Below, in pieces: positions 33,077-41,262 of a stretch of 64,000 nucleotides of DNA (position 1 is its first letter; every line of letters starts with the position of its first letter). The translations under genes were made by a program, and so were the position numbers. The notes under the pieces were generated by a model, which was not told where the DNA came from, did not search any database, and saw only the letters and a list, made by a program, of their open reading frames with translations. The stretch comes from Coriobacteriia bacterium. Lineage in GTDB: Bacteria; Actinomycetota; Coriobacteriia; Coriobacteriales; UMGS124. The stretch lies in the NCBI GenBank assembly GCA_018368455.1, contig JAGZEG010000001.1, forward strand, positions 1 through 64,000, in the 5' to 3' direction.

Positions 33077-33157
33077 GATCGCATTCTGCCACCCCGGTGC
33101 CCATGCGGGCCTCCGGGTGGCGGGGTGCGGCGCGAAGCGCCTCGCTCGAGTGCGATC
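33077..33157 (+). ncRNA. Candidate structured leader (three-way junction) of reductase paralog 3
   Basis: GATCGCATTC (33077-33086) pairs with GAGTGCGATC (33148-33157), 10 bp with one G-U. It encloses two further hairpins. One is GCCACCC-CGG/CCGGGTGGC (33088-33121) with an inner GCCC/GGGC stem. The other is GGCGC/GCGCC at 33129-33141 with a GAA loop. The 3' end is 22 bases before the ATG. The fold was made by eye, and no known riboswitch family is recognised. Confidence 0.4.
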
Positions 33158-33179
33158 AACGGGAAACGGGGGCACTCTC

Positions 33180-34772
33180 ATGGAACTCACGCGTCGAAAC
33201 TTCGTCGTCGGAGGCATGGCGGCGGCTGGCATGGGCGCGCTTGCGTCGGGCGCCACGGCTGCCTTGGCCAGCGAGGCGGCCTCTTCCGCGGCCGACGGGG
33301 CGCAGGCTGCCCCGGCGTCTCTGCTCGTCCCGGAGACGTGGGACGCCGAGGCCGACATCATCGCCGTCGGCGGCGGCGCCGCGGGCCTGGCGGCAGGCAT
33401 CGAGGCGGGCGACCAGGGCCTTTCGTGCATTATCCTCGAGTCTCAGGGCATCTGCGGCGGCAACTCCATCCGCAGCAACGGCGGCATGGCCATACCTGGC
33501 TCTCCGCTGCAGCAGCAGATGGGCATCGAGGATTCTGCCGACCAGATGTATGACGACCTGTGCGCCTGGTTTGCCCACGACTACGTTCCCCAGTACGTGC
33601 GCATGCTGTGCGACTTCAACGCCACGATGCTCTACGACTGGCTGACGGGCATGGGCGTCGAGTTCAACGAGGCGGGGCTCGTCCAGAGCAACGCCCACTC
33701 CGTGCCGCGCGAGCACCACACGAACATGGTCGCGATGTTCGAAGCGCTCGAGGGCGCGGCCCGTGACAAGGGCGCCCAGATCGACTTCGAGACGCACGCC
33801 GACCACCTCATCCAGGATCCGGCCACGCGCCGCATCGTTGGCGTGCAGGCGACGCGGGGCGGGCAGACGCTCACGTACAAGGCCAAGAAGGCTGTCATCC
33901 TGTGCAACGGCGGCTACACACGTAACGCCGACATGCTCAACCAGCACATCTTTGGCGAGGGCGCCGAGCACTACATCGAGAGCGCCTACGACGCGCCGGG
34001 CATCGACGGGTCGGGCGTGCTGATGGGTCAGGAGGTCGGTGCCGACACGCGCCACATGTCCTACCTCAGCATGCTGACCGTGCAGAATCCTGACGGGAAC
34101 GCACACGACGCCTGCGCCATGTACCACCAGGGCGCCGTGCTCGTGAACCTCGACGGCAACCGCTTCGTGGACGAGTCGCAGGGCTACACGAACGTGTGGA
34201 GCGAGCTCGACGAGCAGCCTGACGCCGTGTGCTTCCAGGTGTGGGACGACGACATCGCCCAGGCGTGCGCCGACAACGAGAGCAGCTACTACTCGCAGGC
34301 AAAGGTCGCCGCGACGGGCCTGCTCCTGCAGGCGGACACCCTTGAAGAGCTCGCCGATCAGATGGGCGTCCCGGCCGATGCGTTCGTTGCCACGATGGAG
34401 CAGTACAACGCCGATGTGTCCTCGTCCGGCGTCGACAGCGCCTTTGGGCGCGCCCACACGGCGGGCACGGGCGCCACGCCGCCCGCCCTTGACACGCCCC
34501 CGTTCTACGCGTTCAAGACGACGAGCGTGCTGTGCTGCACCTACGGCGGGCTTCGCCGCTGGGATGGCGACGGCCTGCAGGCGGCTGACGTGTTCGGCCA
34601 GGTCATCCCCAGCCTCTACCTGGCGGGTGCCATCAGCGACTGGTGCAACCAGGGCTGCATCCCGCGCACGCGCATCCCGATCAACTCGTCGGGAACGAGC
34701 CTCGGCGGCGCGCTGAGCTTCGGACGCGCCTGTGCCCAGGCTATCGCCGGTCTCGACAGCTGGGACGAGTAG
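33180..34772 (+). CDS. Tat-exported FAD-dependent reductase/dehydrogenase-like flavoprotein (paralog 3)
   Basis: Predicted 530-residue flavoprotein of the same group. The Tat signal is LTRRNFVVGG (Arg 5-6), the FAD motif VGGGAAGLAAG, and GGNSIRSNGG follows. The C-terminal contact reads PRTRIPINSSG, where the other two have GTRRPINASG, so one of the paired arginines is Ile. Whether this changes substrate is unknown. The cap and C-terminal parts are nearly identical to paralog 2. The ribosome binding site is weak (GGGGG). The leader is long and structured. No electron-transfer domain is fused. A bidirectional terminator follows. Confidence 0.87.
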   Translation: MELTRRNFVVGGMAAAGMGALASGATAALASEAASSAADGAQAAPASLLVPETWDAEADIIAVGGGAAGLAAGIEAGDQGLSCIILESQGICGGNSIRSNGGMAIPGSPLQQQMGIEDSADQMYDDLCAWFAHDYVPQYVRMLCDFNATMLYDWLTGMGVEFNEAGLVQSNAHSVPREHHTNMVAMFEALEGAARDKGAQIDFETHADHLIQDPATRRIVGVQATRGGQTLTYKAKKAVILCNGGYTRNADMLNQHIFGEGAEHYIESAYDAPGIDGSGVLMGQEVGADTRHMSYLSMLTVQNPDGNAHDACAMYHQGAVLVNLDGNRFVDESQGYTNVWSELDEQPDAVCFQVWDDDIAQACADNESSYYSQAKVAATGLLLQADTLEELADQMGVPADAFVATMEQYNADVSSSGVDSAFGRAHTAGTGATPPALDTPPFYAFKTTSVLCCTYGGLRRWDGDGLQAADVFGQVIPSLYLAGAISDWCNQGCIPRTRIPINSSGTSLGGALSFGRACAQAIAGLDSWDE

Positions 34773-34831
34773 GGGACGCTCCGAACGCCTCGGAGTGCGT
34801 CTTGTCGCTGGCGCGCGTTAAAAGCGGCACC

Positions 34832-34876
34832 AAAAAGCCCGGTCGCCCCTCTGCTGGGGACGGCCGGGCTCCTTTG
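34832..34876. terminator. Bidirectional terminator
   Basis: AGCCCGG...CCCC pairs with GGGG...CCGGGCT. It is flanked by AAAAA on the left (T run for the minus-strand EF-G gene) and CCTTTG on the right (reductase paralog 3). Confidence 0.8.
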
Positions 34877-34914
34877 TGCCCCGTGACATGTCGTGCGAGC
34901 TGGGCGGCTTACAC

Positions 34915-36984
34915 CTACTTGCTGCCCTCGGCGCGCTGCTTCTGGTACTCCTCGATGAGCTTGGCGGCCGTGTCATGCGGCACCTGCTCGTAACCCTCGA
35001 GCTCGATCGTGTACTCGCCCGTGCCGCGCGACAGCGAGCGCAGGCGCGTGGAGTAGTCCGTGACCTCGGCGTAGGGGATGGTCGCGAGCACCTTCGTGTT
35101 GCCGCGCCCGTCGGAGTCCATGCCGGTCACACGGCCGCGGCTCGCCGAGACGTCGCCCATGACGGAGCCGGCGTAGGCGTCGGGCACCGTGATGACCATG
35201 TTGGCCATGGGCTCGAGGATGACGGGGTCGGCGTGCTCGCACGCGGCGCGGAAGCCGATGCGCGCGGCCGTCTTGAACGCCATCTCGTTCGAGTCGACGG
35301 GGTGGTACGAGCCGTCGAAGCACGCCACCTTGACGTCGACCATCGGGTAGCCGGCGATGACGCCCTCGACCATAGCCTCCTGCACGCCCTTGTCGACGGC
35401 GGGGATGTACTGGCGCGGAATCTTGCCGCCGACGATCTCGTCGAGGAACTCGTAGCCCTCGCCGGGGTTGGGCTCGACGCGCAGCCAGCAGTCGCCGAAC
35501 TGGCCGGCGCCGCCCGTCTGCTTCTTGTGGCGGCCCTGAGCCGAGGCGGCCTTGCGGATCGTCTCGCGATAGGGGATGCGCAGCGGCTCGATGACCGCCT
35601 CGATGCCCACGCGCTCGCCGAGGCGGTTGAGCAGCACGGAGACCTGCGCCTCGCCGATGGCGGAGATGACGGTCTGGTGCGTCTCCTCGTTGCGCGTCAC
35701 GCTGATCGTCGGGTCGGCGTCGCACGTCTTCTCGAGGAAGGCGCCGAGCTTGTCCTCCTCCGTGCGGTTCTTGGCGCGGATGGCCACCTGGTACAGCGAG
35801 TTGGGGAAGCGGAACGCCTCGGCCTCGACCTTGCCCGTCGTCGACAGCGTGTCGCCCGTGTTGGCGTCGAGCTTGGGGACGACGATGATGTCGCCGGCGA
35901 GGGCGCGATTGACGTCCGTCGTGTCGTGGCCGCACATGAGGTACAGGTGACCCATGCGCTCGCGTTTCTGCGTGCGGGCGCACACGAGCTCCGTCGCAGG
36001 CTCGAGCGTGCCGGCCAGCACCTTGAGGAACGACAGACGGCCGGCGGCCGGGTCGACAAGCGTCTTGAAGACGAAGGCGACGGGGCGCTCGTCTGCCGAG
36101 GAGATCTTGAGCGACGTGCCGTCGTTCAGCGGCATGGCGCCGTAGTCGAGCGGCGACGGGAAGTAGGCGACGATGTCGTCGAGCAGCAGGCGAACGCCCT
36201 GCTCTTTGACGGCGGAGCCCACGTAGACGGGGACGAACATGCGCTGTGCGATGGCGACGCCCAGCAGGCGCTCAAGGTCGTCCTGGGAGAGGGGCTCTCC
36301 CTCGAGGTAGCGCTCCATGGCGTCGTCGTCCGCCTCAACGACCAGGTCGCACATGTGGTCGTGGGCCTTCTGGGCGGCGTCGGCGAACTCGGCGGGGATG
36401 TCGCCGACTGTCTGCGCGCCGTCGGGACCGTACGTGTGGGCCTGCATGCGTAGGACGTCGATGACGCCGTGGAAGTCGGGGCCTTCGCCCATGGGCAGGC
36501 TCATGGCGCCCAGGCGCGTGCCGAAGCGCTCCGTCAGGGCCTCGAGCGTGTCAGAGAAGCTGACGTTGTCCTTGTCGATGCGGTTGACGAACACGGCGCG
36601 GGCAAGCGGCAGGTCCTCGGCCGCATACCACAGCTTGACGGTCGTGGGCTGTGGGCCCTCGGATGCGTCGACGACGAACAGGGCCGTCTCGGCCACGGAG
36701 AGCGCCGCGTAGGCGTCGCCGATGAAGTCGGGGTAGCACGGTGCGTCGAGGATGTTGATCTTCAGGCCGTTGTGCTCGATGGGCGCGATGGACGTCGAGA
36801 TGGAGAAGTTGCGCTTCGACTCCTCGGGGTCATAGTCGAGCGTCGGCTTCGAGCCGGCGTGCCCGCCAAGGCGCGCCGTCTTGCCGGAGAGGTGCAGCAT
36901 CGCCTCGGCGAGCGACGTCTTTCCCACCCCTCCCTGGCCTACAAGTACGAGGTTTCTCACCCGGTCTGTCTGAGGTGCGCCCAT
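34915..36984 (-). CDS. Elongation factor G-like GTPase (EF-G paralog)
   Basis: Predicted 689-residue translational GTPase of the EF-G paralog class. G1 is GQGGVGKTS. G3 reads DAPCYPDF where canonical EF-G has DTPGHVDF, so both the G3 Gly and the catalytic His are replaced. G4 is NRIDKDN. Domains II to V follow in order, with the EF-G domain IV loop region (GGAGQFGDCW) and C-terminal YAEVTDYSTRLRSLSRG. ATG 36984 is fixed by AGGAG six bases upstream. Two ATGs 9 and 10 codons into the longer frame have no such site. Such paralogs are usually not the main translocase, and the role is unknown. Confidence 0.88.
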   Translation of the reverse strand: MGAPQTDRVRNLVLVGQGGVGKTSLAEAMLHLSGKTARLGGHAGSKPTLDYDPEESKRNFSISTSIAPIEHNGLKINILDAPCYPDFIGDAYAALSVAETALFVVDASEGPQPTTVKLWYAAEDLPLARAVFVNRIDKDNVSFSDTLEALTERFGTRLGAMSLPMGEGPDFHGVIDVLRMQAHTYGPDGAQTVGDIPAEFADAAQKAHDHMCDLVVEADDDAMERYLEGEPLSQDDLERLLGVAIAQRMFVPVYVGSAVKEQGVRLLLDDIVAYFPSPLDYGAMPLNDGTSLKISSADERPVAFVFKTLVDPAAGRLSFLKVLAGTLEPATELVCARTQKRERMGHLYLMCGHDTTDVNRALAGDIIVVPKLDANTGDTLSTTGKVEAEAFRFPNSLYQVAIRAKNRTEEDKLGAFLEKTCDADPTISVTRNEETHQTVISAIGEAQVSVLLNRLGERVGIEAVIEPLRIPYRETIRKAASAQGRHKKQTGGAGQFGDCWLRVEPNPGEGYEFLDEIVGGKIPRQYIPAVDKGVQEAMVEGVIAGYPMVDVKVACFDGSYHPVDSNEMAFKTAARIGFRAACEHADPVILEPMANMVITVPDAYAGSVMGDVSASRGRVTGMDSDGRGNTKVLATIPYAEVTDYSTRLRSLSRGTGEYTIELEGYEQVPHDTAAKLIEEYQKQRAEGSK

Positions 36985-37204
36985 CGCTGTCTCCTGACTC
37001 TCTGTGGTCGACATCATTGAGCCGTGCAACCGTACCGGCATGCCTGCGCGACGCCTGCGGTGTCGCGCGCATGCCCCCTATAGTAGTTCACAGAATGCAC
37101 AAATAAAGCGGGAAGGCGAACTTTTGTCCTGACGTCGACGTATGGCGTGATATGCGGGGGCGGGAACGCTGCTCAAGGGGCGGCGTGGTATCCTGTCAGG
37201 CTAG

Positions 37205-38263
37205 GTGCATTCTGACGGGATGCAACTCTATTACCGGCCGCTCGCCACGGGGCGTGCGGAGGCCTGTGCCGCGCGAAAGGGGCGTGACTTTGCCGTGTTA
37301 AGTGGAATAGGTGGACTTGGGTCGTACGGCCAGATGCTCTCTCTGGTCTTTCTCGACACGACCACGCTGTTGACGTGCTCCATTCTGACGCTCGTGCTTG
37401 CGGTGCTCGTGTGCGTTGTCGGCATGCCGCGCGGCAAGAAGCACGGTGCATCCGGCGGCCTGCGCGCGTTTCTCAATTTTGACCGCCTTGTCGTGGCGTC
37501 CATTTTCAAGTTCTGCTACGTGCTGCTCTCCATCGGGGTGCTCGTGTTCTCGATCGGTGGCTTCGTGCACTTCTGCGTCGAGGCCATCAGCTCGGGCTAC
37601 GCCTCGTTTCTTGGCGCCGGCCAGTGGGCGCTCATCGTCGTCAGCCTGCTCGTCGGCATCGTGCTGTGCGAGGTGGTGCTTCGCGTCTCGTTCGAGCTCG
37701 CCATGCTGATGGTCAAGCTCGTCGAGAACGTCGCCGCCATCAAGGAACATCTCGACGAGGGGGTGGCCGTCGCTGCCCCTGCTGCTGAGGCTGGCGCTGA
37801 CGCGCAGGGCTGGTATGAGGGCGGTGCCGGCTCGGGCGGCTACGACGGCGGTTATAGCGCGACGGGGTATGCCCAGACCGGCCATGCGCACCCATATCCC
37901 CCGGAGCCCGTCGCGGTTGCGCGCAGCTATGCGGCTCCCGAGCCGCCGGCGGCCTGGCACGATCCCTCCTACGGAAACGCGGGCTACGACCAGGGCGCGT
38001 ACGGCGCATACGATCCTGCCTACGAGGATCCGGGCTACGACAGCACGGCGGACTATGAGGACGCCGGCTACAACGTCGATGAGCAGGACGCCTCTCGAAC
38101 GCACGTCCTGGATCACGCGACCGATGCCACGACGACCCTGCCTGCAGGGGACGGGGCATCCGATGACGACGCTCAGACGTGGGATTGCCCGTGCGGCGCC
38201 CGTGGCAACACGGGGAACTTCTGCAGCGCCTGTGGCCAGCCGCGGGCGAAGGGTGACGCGTAG
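37205..38263 (+). CDS. Membrane protein with DUF4282-like core and C-terminal zinc ribbon
   Basis: Predicted 352-residue protein of unknown function. A first hydrophobic segment lies at about 45-70. A DUF4282-like pair of helices follows (RAFLNFDRLVVASIFKFCYV, then ALIVVSLLVGIVLCEVVLRV). Then comes a 130-residue Tyr/Gly/Ala/Asp-rich low-complexity region with many YG, GY and YD pairs. The C-terminus is a CxC...CxxC zinc ribbon (CPCGARG, CSACGQPR). The start is uncertain: GTG 37205, ATG 37220 and GTG 37295 (behind AAAGGGG) are all possible. Its stop overlaps the GTG of the amidase gene. Confidence 0.65.
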   Translation: MHSDGMQLYYRPLATGRAEACAARKGRDFAVLSGIGGLGSYGQMLSLVFLDTTTLLTCSILTLVLAVLVCVVGMPRGKKHGASGGLRAFLNFDRLVVASIFKFCYVLLSIGVLVFSIGGFVHFCVEAISSGYASFLGAGQWALIVVSLLVGIVLCEVVLRVSFELAMLMVKLVENVAAIKEHLDEGVAVAAPAAEAGADAQGWYEGGAGSGGYDGGYSATGYAQTGHAHPYPPEPVAVARSYAAPEPPAAWHDPSYGNAGYDQGAYGAYDPAYEDPGYDSTADYEDAGYNVDEQDASRTHVLDHATDATTTLPAGDGASDDDAQTWDCPCGARGNTGNFCSACGQPRAKGDA

Positions 38264-39246
38264 TGGCCGCCGTGCGGCGCCGGCTGCCTGACGACTGGGA
38301 GGCGGGCGACGGGCGCGCTCCCTATGGCAGCCCCACGCGCCTCGATCCGGTCGATCTGCCCATCAGGCGCTCGAACCCGCTGCTCGAAGCTGTGTCCGCG
38401 CTTTCCGGGGGAATGAGGCTAGCTCTTCTGCTTGGCGTCATCGCCGCCGTGTGCCTTGTCGTGCTCGGCTTTGTCGCCTGTCCTGGCCCACAGCCCATCT
38501 CTTTCGTGGGCGGGCCGTCGCAGGCCGCTGCGCAGGGCGTGTCCCAGCTGGGCACCGTCGTCACAACGCTGCGAGATGACGTGCGGACGCGTCTGGCCTC
38601 GGGCGACTGGCCTGTGCGCGGCGTCGTGTGCATCGACGCCGGCCACGGGGAGCAGGCCGACCTCACGCTTACGCCCATTGGTCCGGGCTCGAGTGAGATG
38701 CAGTACGTCGAGCCGGGTGGCGCGACAGGCGTCGCGACGGGCGTGCCCGAGTACGAGGTCGCGCTTGAGATGGCCCTGCGGCTTCAGGAGAAGCTCGAGG
38801 CCATGGGCGTCACCGTCGTCATGGTGCGTATGACGAACGACGTCGTCCTCTCGAGCGAGCAGCGCGCGCAGGTCGCCAACGAGTGCGGAGCCGACCTGTT
38901 CATCCGCCTGCACTGCGACGGCGGGGACGACCCATCCGTTAGTGGTTTTTCAACGCTCGTGCCGGGCGTGAATGAGTGGACGGAGCCCATCTACGAGGCG
39001 TCGCTGCAGGCGGCGGAGATCATGCACCCCATCATCATCGATGAGACGGGCGCCAACGACATGGGTATCGTCGAGCGCAGCGACCTTGCCGGGTTCAACT
39101 TCTGTCAGGTGCCGTCCGTCCTGTATGAGATGGGCTTCATCTCGAACCCTGACGAAGACGTGCGCATGAACGACCCGGCCTACCAGGATGTTCTTGCGAG
39201 TGCAATGGCCGACGGCGCGGCCGCCTACCTACGGGCGGTGTCGTAA
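38263..39246 (+). CDS. Membrane-anchored N-acetylmuramoyl-L-alanine amidase (Amidase_3)
   Basis: Predicted 327-residue cell-wall hydrolase that cuts the bond between muramic acid and the stem peptide. A single N-terminal membrane helix (about residues 52-72, LALLLGVIAAVCLVVLGFVA) places the catalytic domain outside. The zinc site motifs are CIDAGHGE, then a Glu in YEVALEMALRL, then RLHCDGG, and the catalytic Glu in VLYEMGFISN. GTG 38263 overlaps the preceding stop (TAGTG). It is coupled to a zinc-ribbon membrane protein, which suggests a shared envelope role. Confidence 0.88.
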   Translation: MAAVRRRLPDDWEAGDGRAPYGSPTRLDPVDLPIRRSNPLLEAVSALSGGMRLALLLGVIAAVCLVVLGFVACPGPQPISFVGGPSQAAAQGVSQLGTVVTTLRDDVRTRLASGDWPVRGVVCIDAGHGEQADLTLTPIGPGSSEMQYVEPGGATGVATGVPEYEVALEMALRLQEKLEAMGVTVVMVRMTNDVVLSSEQRAQVANECGADLFIRLHCDGGDDPSVSGFSTLVPGVNEWTEPIYEASLQAAEIMHPIIIDETGANDMGIVERSDLAGFNFCQVPSVLYEMGFISNPDEDVRMNDPAYQDVLASAMADGAAAYLRAVS

Positions 39247-39478
39247 CAGACTCTAGATTCATAGTTGAGAGTTGAAAAAGAAAAAAGTATAAAGTCTCTC
39301 GTGAGCGTCTAAAGCAAATGATTTTCAAGCGTGCGATACGGTCGCGGAGATTTGGCCGAAGATGCTTTGGCCGAGCCAAGTATGTAGGTCGCCATACCAC
39401 GCCGGGGTGTAGAATCAGAGCCGAGCTTTCCGCCGTTTATTCGCAGCAACCAAACACACGCGAACGTAGGAGGCACTT

Positions 39479-40459
39479 ATGAACTGCCCTCTTTGTGGGA
39501 GCGAGATAGCAAATAACGTCAAGTACTGCCCCGTCTGTGGCGCCGATGTCGAGGCAGCCCAGCGTCGCTCGTCCGGCCAGGCCGCCGGCTATGTCGACCA
39601 GACGCGCCGCATGCCTCCGCTGGAGGATCAGACGGCGCCGCGTGCCGGCCAGCGCCCGAGCCGCGCCGCTGTTCCCATGAACTCGTCCATGCCGCAGCAG
39701 CATGCGCCGCGTGGCCAGCAGCAGGCCGTGCGCAACTTCGACACGAGCCAGATGGGCGGGACGCCCAAATGGCCCATCGTGCTTATCGTGCTTCTGGCGC
39801 TCGTCATCATTGTCGCTATCGTGCTTATCGTCATCAACCTGGCAAAGCCTGCTACGTCTTCCTCCACGACACAGGCGCCCGCGGCGACTTCGAGCACCGT
39901 TGACGCCGCGCAGGGCACGAACGCCAACGCTCCTGCTACGGACGGCGCCACGCCGACGGAGCCTACGGATGTCCCCGCGGCTGATCAGCCCGCGACTGCC
40001 GCCGGCCTCTCCAATGCCGACGCCTTCGCCCAGCTGACGAACTACTACAGCCAGCTGGCCGGCTTCAACGACCGTATCTCCGCCGTCGCCGAGGACTTCA
40101 ACTCTTCGTATCTGTCGAGCGACATCACCGTGCGCCAGAACTCGCTCGCCACGGCCCAGGCGCTGTGGGACGAGATCTCGGCTCAGCAGTCGGGTCTTGA
40201 CCAGATGACGCTTGCTGACGGCTCCGCCTATGTCGACTCGCTCAACACGATGAAGACGCTCTACAACGATCTCGCCAACCGTATCCGCGTCCTCGTCGAG
40301 GCCTGGCAGGCTTCCGTCGACGCCGGTGACAACCCCTCTGCTGCCAGCGACCAGATCTCGTCCATCCTTGGCGCCGACAACGGCGAGGGCGGCGTCAACC
40401 GCTACAAGGCGGAGTACGATTCGCTGTACCCGTCGTCCGCTCCTGTCGAGGTTGCCTAG
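39479..40459 (+). CDS. Zinc-ribbon membrane protein of unknown function
   Basis: Predicted 326-residue protein. An N-terminal zinc ribbon (MNCPLCGSEI...YCPVCGADV) is followed by a polar Gln/Arg/Pro-rich linker to about residue 95, one strong membrane helix (about 98-121), then a Thr/Ala/Pro/Ser-rich stretch and an alpha-helical outer domain rich in Gln, Ser and Asp. GGAGG precedes the ATG. Zinc ribbon inside and helical domain outside is the likely topology. No enzymatic motif was seen. It follows the amidase by 232 bases, a gap with an AT-rich patch and a possible TAGAAT -10 at 39410. Confidence 0.7.
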   Translation: MNCPLCGSEIANNVKYCPVCGADVEAAQRRSSGQAAGYVDQTRRMPPLEDQTAPRAGQRPSRAAVPMNSSMPQQHAPRGQQQAVRNFDTSQMGGTPKWPIVLIVLLALVIIVAIVLIVINLAKPATSSSTTQAPAATSSTVDAAQGTNANAPATDGATPTEPTDVPAADQPATAAGLSNADAFAQLTNYYSQLAGFNDRISAVAEDFNSSYLSSDITVRQNSLATAQALWDEISAQQSGLDQMTLADGSAYVDSLNTMKTLYNDLANRIRVLVEAWQASVDAGDNPSAASDQISSILGADNGEGGVNRYKAEYDSLYPSSAPVEVA

Positions 40460-40665
40460 CAGTCACTTGCCCCGAGCCCGTACGTGCCAGGGGGCATGCG
40501 GGCTCCGCTCGTTTCACAGTACGTCGCCACCAGGGTTGCGGTCTTTCGGCATGAACGTGCCGTGGGGCCGCGCCCTGCGCTTCAAAACGCTATCATCTGT
40601 GCGATTGCAGCTTATGCGGCCCTTTTCGGGGTTCGCGTTGTCCACGTGAGAAAGCAGGGATGCTC

Positions 40666-41208
40666 ATGCCGTTCGGAACGCCGCTTTACACGCCTACGTA
40701 TCAGCCCGCCGGTGACGAGATCGCCGTGTTCGAGACCCCGCGCGGCACGATCGAGGTCAAGCTCGACGCTGCGGGCGCGCCCATCCACGTCGCCAACTTC
40801 TGCGAGCTCGCGGAGAAGGGCTTCTACGACGGCACGAAGTTCCACCGCCTTGAGCCCGGTTTCGTCATCCAGGGCGGCGACCCCAACACACGCGACATGA
40901 CGAGCGAAGAGGTCGTCAGGGGCGGCCGCCCCGGTGCGCCTCGCCCCGGCACGGGCGGCCCCGGCTACTGCATCAAGGCCGAGTACCGCACGAACCCCAA
41001 TAACAGCCATGAGGACTGCGCGCTGGCCATGGCCCGCTCGCAGATGCCCGACTCCGCTGGCTCGCAGTTCTACTTCTGCCTGGGCGCCCAGCACTTCCTC
41101 GATCCGAACTACACGGTGTTCGGCCAGACCATCTCCGGCCAGGATGTCATTCGCCAGCTGCGCAAGGGTGACGAGATCACCCACGTGAGCATCAAGCACG
41201 AGGCCTAA
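40666..41208 (+). CDS. Cyclophilin-type peptidyl-prolyl isomerase
   Basis: Predicted 180-residue cytosolic cyclophilin (PpiB type). The catalytic core FHRLEPGFVIQGGDP, QFYFCLG and FGQTISGQDVI are present, with the active-site Arg in FHR and Phe/Gln in the QGGDP and QFYF segments. It has no signal peptide. Start ATG 40666 is preferred over ATG 40660, because AGGG lies six bases upstream of the former. The TPR gene follows after 54 bases. Confidence 0.92.
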   Translation: MPFGTPLYTPTYQPAGDEIAVFETPRGTIEVKLDAAGAPIHVANFCELAEKGFYDGTKFHRLEPGFVIQGGDPNTRDMTSEEVVRGGRPGAPRPGTGGPGYCIKAEYRTNPNNSHEDCALAMARSQMPDSAGSQFYFCLGAQHFLDPNYTVFGQTISGQDVIRQLRKGDEITHVSIKHEA

Positions 41209-41262
41209 TCAGCCGCTGTCGGCACGGTTTCACACGTAGTAACGTTTTCAAGGAGTCAAGCG

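Noticed and set aside
37800..38100. Tandem repeat array in the Tyr/Gly-rich part of the membrane protein gene
   Set aside because: The residues are biased but no fixed-length DNA repeat unit is visible.
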